A stretch of DNA of 64,000 nt. Origin: an uncultured Bacteroidota bacterium. GTDB lineage: Bacteria > Bacteroidota > Bacteroidia > Flavobacteriales > Flavobacteriaceae. Below, one piece after another: positions 17,872 to 25,497 of this stretch; position 1 is the first letter of the stretch; every line of letters begins with the position of its first letter. A program made the translations under genes and the position numbers. The notes beneath the pieces were generated by a model. The model saw nothing but the letters and a program-made list of their open reading frames with translations, was not told the origin of the DNA and ran no database searches. The DNA lies in the NCBI GenBank assembly GCA_902609035.1, contig CACLQG010000004.1:7144-71143 (forward strand), given 5' to 3'.

Positions 17872-18424
17872 AAAACTTTTTTTTATTTTTCTTTTCTTTT
17901 TTCTCCCTTTTGGGTTTCTTTTTTGCGAGGGCTTCCTCCTCCATAAGCCTTTTTTCCTCGTTTTTTAGATCAAATTCAGACCTAAGTTCATCTAGATCTG
18001 TGCTTTTAATTTGATCTTGATCGGGTGGTTGAAGCGCCACATCATCTGTAGTAAAATTGGCTTTATTTGTTTGCTTTCTCATGATTTCCCTGGCGGCTTT
18101 GAGGTTATAATATACACCTGGATCGATCATTTTATTGGCAATATAGTTTTCCTTTTTAGATTTATCCCAACGCACAAAAACAAAACCTCCATTGACACTG
18201 TCCAACTTTACTCTGAACACCCTAGCTCTATTTGGAAGGGTTTGGTATATCTGTATTTTTTCAGGAACATAGCCCGCTATATCAAGTAAATCTGAAACAA
18301 AAAAACGTTGTCCGTCGGCCGAGGGATCTTTTAAGGGCAATAAATATTCATCGTATTCTTGACCAAAAACGGGGAGAAGTGTGGGTAAAAAAAATACATA
18401 TGAAAATAAAAAGTTGAAACGCAT
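17864..18424 (-). CDS. Secreted or periplasmic hypothetical protein, Lys-rich tail
   Basis: I do not recognise a family. The 186-residue product starts at ATG 18424 with a clear signal peptide (RFNFLFSYVFFLPTLLPVFG, probably cleaved before QEYDEYLL). The mature part has short beta-like segments (FRVKLDSVNGGFVFVRWD near 65-85) and a highly charged C-terminus with alternating Lys/Glu ending in a Lys-Asn run. A frame extended to 18481 would overlap the TonB receptor gene upstream and lose the signal peptide position. The stop of that receptor is only four bases from this start, so the two are likely cotranscribed and this gene may serve the same metal locus. Confidence 0.7.
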   Translation of the reverse strand: MRFNFLFSYVFFLPTLLPVFGQEYDEYLLPLKDPSADGQRFFVSDLLDIAGYVPEKIQIYQTLPNRARVFRVKLDSVNGGFVFVRWDKSKKENYIANKMIDPGVYYNLKAAREIMRKQTNKANFTTDDVALQPPDQDQIKSTDLDELRSEFDLKNEEKRLMEEEALAKKKPKREKKEKKNKKKFFN

Positions 18425-18428
18425 TTTG

Positions 18429-20906
18429 TCAGTGTTGTATTTTGATTTGCAACATGATATTCCTTCCCATTTCGTCAGCATAAAATCGTAAACGATTCAA
18501 ATAATTCCTGTAGGAAGTATTCAGCAAATTTTCAAAGATAAGGGATAAACTGATTTTGTTTGAAAAAAGTGGATAAGGCCCAAAATGGAATTCAAGTCCA
18601 AGCAGATTATAACCCTTGGGTGGAGAACTGATATCAACCAGCTTAGTAACCCTATCACCATTTTCAATAACAGAGGTTTCAAAATTATGATTAGGATATT
18701 GATTTTGACGAGAAAAATATTTATTCGAAAGAGCCATAGCAAAAGATTTCCATCGGGCAGGAGAAAATTGAATTTGACTGGTAGTAGATAATGGGGGGAT
18801 ACTAATTAGAGGAGTCCTACTCCCTTTTTCATATCCCTCAATCCATGAGCTATTGTTGCTTAATTTAAGATTCTTTCCTAACTGTAAGGACAGATCCAAA
18901 TCAAACCCTTGTATTAATGAACTAACCGACCTGTATTCCCAAACCGGAAAAGCACCCCTTATGGTATATTCAATTCCGTTTGGCTCAATAATTATATAAT
19001 TTTGTCCTTGGATTAAATAGGGACTAAAATTATATCTAAATTTTCCACTTACTTTTTCAAAGTTGAGGACCAGTTTTTGAACCGTTTCAGTCTTTAAAAA
19101 TGGATTTCCATACTCAATTGTAGCAAGGGAATGATGCAATCCGTCACTGAAAATTTCAGCGATATCAGGAGCGCGTTCCGTGTGAAAAATATTAAGACTC
19201 AAATTTAAATCCGGTTGAATTACATATTTAACCCCTGAACTCATAGAGAGGTTGTTAAAAATTAATCTTTGCTCAATCAACTTTTGCGCTGCAAAATCAC
19301 CAATCACAAAACCACCTAGGCTTTTTTCATAATTTTCTTGTCTCCATCTATTATAATGGTAGTATTTTTTTACCTCATTATTATGATGGCTATAACGAAT
19401 TCCAAAGCCAAGGTTAAAATGATTAGAAGGTGAAAAGCTAGTTGTAAAATAGCCTTCCAATCTGGCTTTGATATAATCTGGTATAAATCTTTTAATTCCA
19501 GTGTTCGGGTTAGAATAATTATCCTGAACTTGTAGGAAAGCTCCCGAATCAAATGACCATATGGAACCACCCCATTTATAGTTGGTAGTTAAATTATGAG
19601 TGTCTAATGTTAAATCTACTGCAGACTGATTCTTATATTCTCCCCTTCTAACATCATATTCTTTTCGATTATTTCTTTGCCAACTATATTTTACATTCCA
19701 TTTTCCACTAGACTCTCTCCTTTTTGAATATTGAATACTACCTGTATAATGCCTATTTACCTGTTTTGGGAAAATTATTTGATGACTTAAAGGGTTAATG
19801 ATTGTTGGAATATCTGACTCAATACCAATCACCAGATCATAGATATTACCGACATGAGCGCTTCTTAGAATTCCTATTTCTTGGCTGAAGTAACTAAAAT
19901 TAGTTTTCCATTGACTTAGAATTTTATTCTGCCCCAATGTGAAAGAAAAATTGTTTTCATCATTACCGGAATTTGAGAGCACGTAATCCGGTGCTTCAAT
20001 ATCTCCAACTCTTTTAAGTGTTCCCTGTACCTTAAAATATTTTCCACTCTGAAAAGACTTGGTCCAAGAACTGATTATATTTAAACCTCGTCCATTGGAG
20101 AACCCATTCAAAATGGTTTTTCCGTATAATGAATCCTTAATCTTTGGAATTTTAGTTTCTAGTACCACCACTCCACCTGGCGTATCCCCCGAATACTTTA
20201 ATACCCCTGCCCCTTTGATCAAGCTAATTTCGTCAAAAGCATTTTGGTCAATATTAGGAGCATGATCTTGTCCCCACTGTTGATTTTCTATTGGTATACC
20301 ATCATAAATAATACCTACGCGACTTCCAAACATTCCATGGATCAAGGGTTTTGAAATCACATTACCTGAACTGAGAGTATTGATGCCACTGATTTGCTCC
20401 AAAGCTTTTGCTAAACCTCTACCACTATATTGGTCCTTTTGCAAGTCAGTAAGAGCATATGATGGTGCAGTAGTTGAAAGCTTTTTTGTCTTACTTTCGT
20501 CCAAAATGACCTCCTTCAGCAATTCAATATGGTGTTCTAGATAAAACATTCTAGAAATAGATTTATTTAAATTAACAGATGTATAAAGGTCTTCACAATT
20601 CAGATGAGAAATTTTTAAATTTATTTTTCCCGAACATTGATTTTCAAATACAAATTCTCCATTAGCATCTGATAATATAGCCTCATTACCATCAACAACT
20701 TCAATCAATGCTGCCTCTATCGGTGAACTATCATGTAAATCTAATACTTTCCCCTTCAATACTAAATCACATTTTTGGGAAAAACAAAAGCTGGTAGCCA
20801 ACATAGATAAGCTGACTACCGTTTTTGATAATTTATTACATTTTGAACATTTACATTTAGGTAATTTAAACTCCAGTAAATATGGAATATTGTGGAAAGG
20901 ACTCAT
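18429..20906 (-). CDS. TonB-dependent receptor, ZnuD-like plug
   Basis: An 825-residue outer-membrane receptor. After an unusual head (C18, C20 and C23 in KCKCSKCNK) comes a hydrophobic signal-like segment near residues 27-44, a carboxypeptidase-like domain (about 47-125), a plug (about 140-255) and the barrel. The plug strings IHGMFGSRVGIIYDGIPI and GQDHAPNID resemble the zinc receptor ZnuD. The ATG at 20904-20906 overlaps the upstream lipoprotein stop by one base (TAATG), a sign of translational coupling. With two His-rich partners upstream, zinc or another transition metal is the likely substrate; this is inference. I see no alternative start that would remove the Cys-rich head. Confidence 0.88.
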   Translation of the reverse strand: MSPFHNIPYLLEFKLPKCKCSKCNKLSKTVVSLSMLATSFCFSQKCDLVLKGKVLDLHDSSPIEAALIEVVDGNEAILSDANGEFVFENQCSGKINLKISHLNCEDLYTSVNLNKSISRMFYLEHHIELLKEVILDESKTKKLSTTAPSYALTDLQKDQYSGRGLAKALEQISGINTLSSGNVISKPLIHGMFGSRVGIIYDGIPIENQQWGQDHAPNIDQNAFDEISLIKGAGVLKYSGDTPGGVVVLETKIPKIKDSLYGKTILNGFSNGRGLNIISSWTKSFQSGKYFKVQGTLKRVGDIEAPDYVLSNSGNDENNFSFTLGQNKILSQWKTNFSYFSQEIGILRSAHVGNIYDLVIGIESDIPTIINPLSHQIIFPKQVNRHYTGSIQYSKRRESSGKWNVKYSWQRNNRKEYDVRRGEYKNQSAVDLTLDTHNLTTNYKWGGSIWSFDSGAFLQVQDNYSNPNTGIKRFIPDYIKARLEGYFTTSFSPSNHFNLGFGIRYSHHNNEVKKYYHYNRWRQENYEKSLGGFVIGDFAAQKLIEQRLIFNNLSMSSGVKYVIQPDLNLSLNIFHTERAPDIAEIFSDGLHHSLATIEYGNPFLKTETVQKLVLNFEKVSGKFRYNFSPYLIQGQNYIIIEPNGIEYTIRGAFPVWEYRSVSSLIQGFDLDLSLQLGKNLKLSNNSSWIEGYEKGSRTPLISIPPLSTTSQIQFSPARWKSFAMALSNKYFSRQNQYPNHNFETSVIENGDRVTKLVDISSPPKGYNLLGLEFHFGPYPLFSNKISLSLIFENLLNTSYRNYLNRLRFYADEMGRNIMLQIKIQH

Positions 20907-21520
20907 TATTCCACATGAACCTCAAATTCGATTTCAATATCAATGGCACCCCCAAAATCACTCCTCGTAGTTCCAGTTTTTGAAGTGGGCTCGTGAAATA
21001 AATACCCTACAACATCACCCGAAATTTCTCCAGAAGTTGTCCAAATAGTTTTAAGAAGTAATGGATTTCCACTACTATCAGAAGTGTCATTTGTGGCAGA
21101 TTCTATTGAAAAACCACTGCCACTTAGTTCATTTGTTATATCATAAAAGACTTGATGCAAATCTGCCTCCTTGATAATTTCTTCAGTGATGTTTATAATT
21201 TTAAGGGGGTCTTCATCATTATAAAACAAAATGGAAACGTTATAGATTGAGTTTGCTTCCAATTCAATCTCGGTGTGTTCACCTTCATGATCGTCATGAT
21301 CATCTTCCTCCTCTTCTTCCTCTTCATGACCATGATCATGACCTTCAACTTCAAAATCATATCGGATCGTTTCAGTAGATCCTACTTTTGTTACTTCAAG
21401 GGTGACTAAAGTGAAAGCTTCTTGTTCATGAACGGGAACTGGATCGCTCTTAGAACAGCTAATAATAAATAAAAATAAGGAAATGGCAATTAGGGGTTTT
21501 ATAATTATATTCTTTGACAT
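20906..21520 (-). CDS. His/Asp/Glu-rich lipoprotein of metal-receptor locus
   Basis: A 204-residue lipoprotein with a signal peptide and lipobox ending at C22 (LFLFIISC). Residues 59-83 form a metal-binding-like cluster of His, Asp and Glu (GHDHGHEEEE and DDHDDHEGEH). The rest resembles small beta-sandwich lipoproteins that often sit beside TonB receptors in flavobacteria, with the features FTLVTLEV, IINITEEIIKEADLHQ, and a C-terminal HEPTSKTGTTRSDFGGAIDIE stretch. Its role is unknown; capture or hand-over of zinc to the receptor is an inference. I use ATG 21520; the open frame upstream overlaps the next gene without conserved content. Confidence 0.82.
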   Translation of the reverse strand: MSKNIIIKPLIAISLFLFIISCSKSDPVPVHEQEAFTLVTLEVTKVGSTETIRYDFEVEGHDHGHEEEEEEEDDHDDHEGEHTEIELEANSIYNVSILFYNDEDPLKIINITEEIIKEADLHQVFYDITNELSGSGFSIESATNDTSDSSGNPLLLKTIWTTSGEISGDVVGYLFHEPTSKTGTTRSDFGGAIDIEIEFEVHVE

Positions 21521-21596
21521 ATTAATTAATTTAAAATGATAATTGAACACTAAATCCATGTATGGGCAAGTGCAATAAAAAATTAGACTTAGAAAA

Positions 21597-21902
21597 TTAC
21601 ACTGATGGTGGACCCCGAAGTTTATCAAGGGTATCAATGGAGTACGAATACCCTTTGTAGAAAAAAGAAGTTTTCTTGTGTTGAAAACTGGAAATGACAT
21701 TATAATTATTTTCATAGGAAATTTGAATACTAGAAGCAAATTGATAGTCTAATATGTCGCAATCCAATTCAATTTCATGAAGGTGAGTTTGGGATATATC
21801 ACAAGTTTTGTGATCATGGTCTTCAAGTAGATGAGATAAACCCCCGAAATAAGGCAACATCAAAACAAACGTAAAAAAACAGGATAATAATATTTTCTTC
21901 AC
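21597..21902 (-). CDS. Small His-rich exported protein
   Basis: A 101-residue protein starting at GTG 21902. It has a hydrophobic N-terminus (KKILLSCFFTFVLMLPYFGG) and then a His/Cys-rich stretch (HLLEDHDHKTC, THLHEIELDCD, residues 24-50) and ends KLRGPPSV. Similar small proteins with a His-rich middle and a terminal RGPP string are found upstream of metal-related TonB receptors in other Bacteroidota, from family memory. Function is unknown; periplasmic metal binding is plausible. It is the first gene of the unit with the lipoprotein and the ZnuD-like receptor and diverges from the formylglycine-enzyme gene. Confidence 0.7.
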   Translation of the reverse strand: MKKILLSCFFTFVLMLPYFGGLSHLLEDHDHKTCDISQTHLHEIELDCDILDYQFASSIQISYENNYNVISSFQHKKTSFFYKGYSYSIDTLDKLRGPPSV

Positions 21903-21964
21903 CTTGTGTGCAATGAATATTTAGAAATAACTTTCGTAAAGATAGCGGTTAATCTTTAATTTAG

Positions 21965-21993
21965 CATATTTGTCAATTACATATACAAATATG
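21965..21993. repeat. Inverted repeat spanning the FGE start codon
   Basis: CATATTTG at 21965-21972 and CAAATATG at 21986-21993 are exact reverse complements of eight bases separated by 13 bases. The right arm contains the start ATG of the next gene, and the left arm is one base from a -7 element. It could be an operator for the divergent promoters, or chance in AT-rich DNA. Confidence 0.3.
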
Positions 21994-23031
21994 ATATCAA
22001 AAACCTCCTTCTTGGTTATTATTTCTTTGATGACCTTGCATATCGGTTGTGATTCGCAGCCCAAAAAAACAAAAAAAGAAGTAGTGTCAAGTCAACAACC
22101 TCTTGGAATGGTCTGGATTCCTAAAGGTGATTTTATGATGGGCAGCAAAGGACCTCAAGCCCGACCAGATGAGGCTCCTATTCATCGCGTAAAGGTTGAT
22201 GGTTTTTGGATTGATAAAACAGAGGTTACCAACGCTCAGTTTGCTGCTTTTGTAGAAGCTACAGGATATGTTACCACAGCTGAAAAGCCAGTGTATTGGG
22301 AAGAGATGAAAAAACAACTCCCCCCTGATACTCCAAAACCTCATGACTCTCTTCTTCAGGCTTCTTCTTTAACTTTTAAAGCAACGAATGGGCCAGTTGA
22401 TTTGAATAATTATGCAGCATGGTGGGAATGGAAACCCAAGGCCAGCTGGAGAAATCCCCGAGGAAAAGGAAGTTTCATAGAGGGAAAAGAAGATCATCCA
22501 GTTGTACACGTTTCATGGGATGATGCCAATGCATATGCCAAATGGGCAGGGAAGCGCCTTCCAACTGAAGCTGAGTGGGAATGGGCTGCTAGAGGGGGGC
22601 TAAAGGATAAGAAATATCCCTGGGGAAACGAGGAAATCAATGCTGGAAAAGCAAAAGCCAACAGTTGGGAAGGTTCTTTTCCCTATAACAATACCAATAA
22701 AGATTTATTCTTTTATTCTGCACCTGTAAAGTCTTTTGAAGCTAATGGATATGGTCTTTATGACATGGCTGGTAACGTATGGGAATGGTGCTCAGATTGG
22801 TATCATTATGACTATTACAAAACCCTATCCAGCAAAACATCTACTAATCCACAAGGGCCCAAGAGTAGCTATGACCCTTTCAATCCCTATATCGCTCAGA
22901 GAATCATCAGAGGTGGTTCTTTTTTGTGCAATGATAACTACTGTTCTGGCTATCGGGTAGCTTCAAAAATGAAATCCTCACCAGACACTGGATCTCAACA
23001 TACCGGCTTCAGGTGTGTAAAAGATATTTAG
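21991..23031 (+). CDS. Formylglycine-generating enzyme (SUMF1-like) lipoprotein
   Basis: A 346-residue lipoprotein (lipobox LHIGC, C20) with a full FGE-sulfatase domain from about residue 37. The domain keeps both cysteines of true formylglycine-generating enzymes: C313 and C318 in GGSFLCNDNYCSGYR, followed by the conserved GFRC end. FGE oxidises a sulfatase cysteine to formylglycine with copper and oxygen. Most bacterial proteins with this fold lack the pair, so real catalysis is plausible here. The start is ATG 21991; an upstream TTG at 21970 lies in the promoter. No sulfatase gene is in the window. The stop overlaps the opposing GMC gene by four bases. Confidence 0.9.
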   Translation: MISKTSFLVIISLMTLHIGCDSQPKKTKKEVVSSQQPLGMVWIPKGDFMMGSKGPQARPDEAPIHRVKVDGFWIDKTEVTNAQFAAFVEATGYVTTAEKPVYWEEMKKQLPPDTPKPHDSLLQASSLTFKATNGPVDLNNYAAWWEWKPKASWRNPRGKGSFIEGKEDHPVVHVSWDDANAYAKWAGKRLPTEAEWEWAARGGLKDKKYPWGNEEINAGKAKANSWEGSFPYNNTNKDLFFYSAPVKSFEANGYGLYDMAGNVWEWCSDWYHYDYYKTLSSKTSTNPQGPKSSYDPFNPYIAQRIIRGGSFLCNDNYCSGYRVASKMKSSPDTGSQHTGFRCVKDI

Positions 23032-24722
23032 ATATTTCCTTTTTTCATTTCTTCAATGGCGTGGTGGGCAGCTCTCGCTGTCAATGCCATAAATGTAAGC
23101 GAAGGGTTTTGTGTCGAAGTTGAGGTCATGCAGGCTCCGTCTGTTACAAAAACATTGGAACAGTGATGAATTTGATTCCATTTATTTAGCAGAGAAGTTT
23201 TTGGATCGTGACCCATTCTAGCACCTCCCATTTCGTGAATATCATTTCCAGGAATCCGTCCATTATCATTGGTTTTAATATTTGTAAAACCTGCCTTTTT
23301 GTACATTTCTGAAAACTCATCAAAAAAATCTTGAAGCATCTTCTCATCATTATCATCATAATCTACATCCACCTTAAGAAGAGGTATCCCCCAAGAATCC
23401 GTAAGATTTTCATCAAGATTCACCTGATTACTTTCCTTAGGCAGGGTCTCTCCCATCATGTGAGAATTGACTTTCCAAATCTCACTTTCTTTAGTATTTA
23501 ATAGATTATTGTACAATTCCTCTCCTATAATTGAATCGTCATAATTCATTTTCTTACTTGCTCCAAAACCAGCGGCATATCCCCTGAGGAAGTTCGTTTC
23601 CTGACGGTACACATTTCTAAAGCGCGGAACATAGGCAGTGGTTGGCTTACTACCATCCACACGTTTATTTTTATGACCCTCATGGTTAGCTGTAATAACT
23701 CCTCTATAATTATGGAAGGCAATGTATTTACCTAGAAGTCCATTATCATTACCCAGTCCATAGGGGAACCGATCTGAGGTCGAATTTAGCAATATCAGAT
23801 TAGTATTAAGGGTAGATGCGTTTAAGAAAATAACTTTAGCAAAATATTCTTTAGTGGTTTTTGTAAAAGCTTCAATGACACGAACCCCTATGGCTTTTTT
23901 ATGATCTTCATCATAGATTATAGAATGGACCACGCTATGAGTTTTTAGAGTAAGGTTTCCCGTTTTCATTGCCCACGGTATGAGAGTTGAATTTGCATTG
24001 AAATAACCTCCATACGGACAACCCCTTTGACAAACATTTCTACTGGCACAAAGTCCCCTTCCTTGCTCCACATAAATGGGTTTACTTTCTGTTAAGTGAG
24101 CACATCTTCCATAGATTACATGTCGGTCATCGTAATACCTCTTCATCTGGTCACTAAAATAGTCCTCAACACAGTTGGTACCAAAAGGTCTGAGAAAATC
24201 ACCATCAGGGAGTATATCCAACCCATCTTTATTTCCACTAACACCTACAAATTTCTCTACATATGTGTACCAGGGATCTAAATCTTTGTATCTAATCGGC
24301 CAATCTACCGCAAAACCGTCTCGGGCAGGCCCTTCAAAATCAAGGTTACTCCATCTTTGTACCTGTCTCGCCCACATAATAGATTTTCCACCTACTTGAT
24401 AACCACGAATCCATTGAAATGGCTTAGTTTCAACGTAGGGATGCTCTTTGTCTTTTACAAAAAAATGCATGGCATCTTCTTTAAAAGCGTAGCAACTGCT
24501 GGCGATTGGGTTTTCCTGGCGTATATTAGCGGGAAGCGCCCCACGGTGCTTAAACTCCCAAGGCAACAAATTGGTAGTAGGGTAATCTTTTATATGTTCT
24601 ACTTTTCTGCCTCGTTCTATTAGTAAAGTATTAAAACCTTGCTCACAAAATTCTTTTGCGGCCCATCCACCGGACATACCCGCTCCAATAACAATTGTAT
24701 CGAAGTGATTTTCTTTATTCAT
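23028..24722 (-). CDS. GMC-family oxidoreductase (gluconate/sorbitol DH large subunit type)
   Basis: A 564-residue flavoprotein of the glucose-methanol-choline family. It has the FAD-binding GAGMSGG at residues 13-19, the QVGGKSIMWARQVQRWS segment near 110-126, a cysteine-containing GRGLCASRNVCQRGCPYGG region near 217-235, and a C-terminal HEMGGARMG and NPSLTFMALTAR that carry the catalytic His/Asn area. Such subunits oxidise sugars or alcohols and pair with a small Tat-exported subunit, encoded here by the next upstream gene. No cytochrome c subunit follows, so the electron acceptor is unclear. No own signal peptide is visible; it is probably carried out with its partner. Confidence 0.9.
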   Translation of the reverse strand: MNKENHFDTIVIGAGMSGGWAAKEFCEQGFNTLLIERGRKVEHIKDYPTTNLLPWEFKHRGALPANIRQENPIASSCYAFKEDAMHFFVKDKEHPYVETKPFQWIRGYQVGGKSIMWARQVQRWSNLDFEGPARDGFAVDWPIRYKDLDPWYTYVEKFVGVSGNKDGLDILPDGDFLRPFGTNCVEDYFSDQMKRYYDDRHVIYGRCAHLTESKPIYVEQGRGLCASRNVCQRGCPYGGYFNANSTLIPWAMKTGNLTLKTHSVVHSIIYDEDHKKAIGVRVIEAFTKTTKEYFAKVIFLNASTLNTNLILLNSTSDRFPYGLGNDNGLLGKYIAFHNYRGVITANHEGHKNKRVDGSKPTTAYVPRFRNVYRQETNFLRGYAAGFGASKKMNYDDSIIGEELYNNLLNTKESEIWKVNSHMMGETLPKESNQVNLDENLTDSWGIPLLKVDVDYDDNDEKMLQDFFDEFSEMYKKAGFTNIKTNDNGRIPGNDIHEMGGARMGHDPKTSLLNKWNQIHHCSNVFVTDGACMTSTSTQNPSLTFMALTARAAHHAIEEMKKGNI

Positions 24723-24732
24723 GGTATTTAAA

Positions 24733-25227
24733 TTAGACTAGTTTACAGCCCAAATGACGGTTAGGAATGAATTCATATTTAGAATATTCTGTCATGTATC
24801 GTTCAGAGGTAGTAAAATGTAGAAGTGACCACTTTTTGTTTTTTCGCATAAAAAAACCCAACTCTCCAGGATGACTTAGAGCTCTTAATACAGTATAATT
24901 TTGAATGTTGGACTCTAATTCTTCATATGGCTTTAAAAAAGTCTGTTCAACAATTCCTTTAAAAAGCATTAAGCCTTGATTATAAAACGCGAACTCATCT
25001 GAGGTAAGTGCTCCATCTATCTGATTTAAAATAAATTGCATTCGGGTCTCCGGAGTAGGAAATTCAGCGCTTTTAGAAGGTAAAATGGCCTCCGTCAACA
25101 AGCCCACAAGGTTTTGATCCTTTTCCACCAATACAGGAGGTAGAGGATTGGTGGAAGTACAATGATTTAAAATAACAATCCCGCTGACACCGAGAGCAAT
25201 GGTCTGAATAGCTCTTCTTCTTTTCAT
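24733..25227 (-). CDS. Gluconate 2-dehydrogenase subunit 3 family protein
   Basis: The 164-residue protein begins with a twin-arginine motif (MKRRRAIQTIALG) and hydrophobic stretch ending near ILNHC, which may also be a lipobox. The rest fits the small subunit of membrane gluconate/sorbitol dehydrogenases: LLTEAILPS at 43-51, FILNQIDGALTSDE, and a C-terminal HPGELGFFMRKN. The partner carries the GMC flavin subunit across the membrane. The two genes are ten bases apart. A promoter with TATATTTG lies just upstream. Confidence 0.85.
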   Translation of the reverse strand: MKRRRAIQTIALGVSGIVILNHCTSTNPLPPVLVEKDQNLVGLLTEAILPSKSAEFPTPETRMQFILNQIDGALTSDEFAFYNQGLMLFKGIVEQTFLKPYEELESNIQNYTVLRALSHPGELGFFMRKNKKWSLLHFTTSERYMTEYSKYEFIPNRHLGCKLV

Positions 25228-25231
25228 GTCT

Positions 25232-25265
25232 CAAATATACATTATAATACAAAAAAAAACCACAA
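25232..25265 (-). promoter_or_regulatory. Promoter of the gluconate-dehydrogenase-like operon
   Basis: On the minus strand TTG (25265-25263), 23 bases, then TATATTTG (25239-25232), directly upstream of the ATG at 25227. The -33 part lies inside the terminator hairpin of the tRNA gene. Confidence 0.4.
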
Positions 25266-25283
25266 GCATTTTATGCATTGTGG
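25251..25283 (-). terminator. Rho-independent terminator after tRNA-Leu
   Basis: On the minus strand a hairpin of about ten pairs with one bulge (CCACAATGCAT against ATGCTTGTGG, 25283-25260) is followed by nine T (25259-25251). It starts nine bases after the tRNA 3' end. Confidence 0.75.
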
Positions 25284-25291
25284 ATTTTATG

Positions 25292-25373
25292 TACCTCGGG
25301 TGGGAATCGAACCCACACTCCCGAAAGAACTGGATTTTGAATCCAGCGCGTCTACCAGTTCCGCCACCGAGGC
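25292..25373 (-). tRNA. tRNA-Leu, anticodon CAA
   Basis: The 82-base gene folds as a class II tRNA. The acceptor arm is GCCTCGG against CCGAGGT with a G-T first pair, the D arm starts GTGGCGGAACTGGTAGAC, and the anticodon stem CTGGA/TCCAG holds loop TTCAAAA with anticodon CAA, which reads UUG. A 13-base variable arm follows, then the T arm GTGGG TTCGATT CCCAC. The discriminator is A. The 3' CCA is not encoded. Length, long variable arm and A73 all agree with leucine. Confidence 0.95.
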
Positions 25374-25473
25374 ATAAATCAGAAATACTATTTTAAGTAG
25401 GACATAAAAATAATAAAATATTTAAGCCTTCAATTTAAAAATGATCAATAAAGGCGAAGCAATATTTTATTTT

Positions 25474-25481
25474 TAAATTTG
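25474..25481 (+). promoter_or_regulatory. -7 element of prs
   Basis: TAAATTTG fits TAnnTTTG and ends 16 bases before the prs ATG at 25498. No TTG is found at the -33 distance. Confidence 0.35.
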
Positions 25482-25497
25482 CTAATATAATATCCAT

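Noticed and set aside
20904..21415. Glu/Asp/His repeat as a tandem DNA repeat or CRISPR-like array
   Set aside because: It is only a short low-complexity codon run in one lipoprotein, with no spacer/repeat periodicity.
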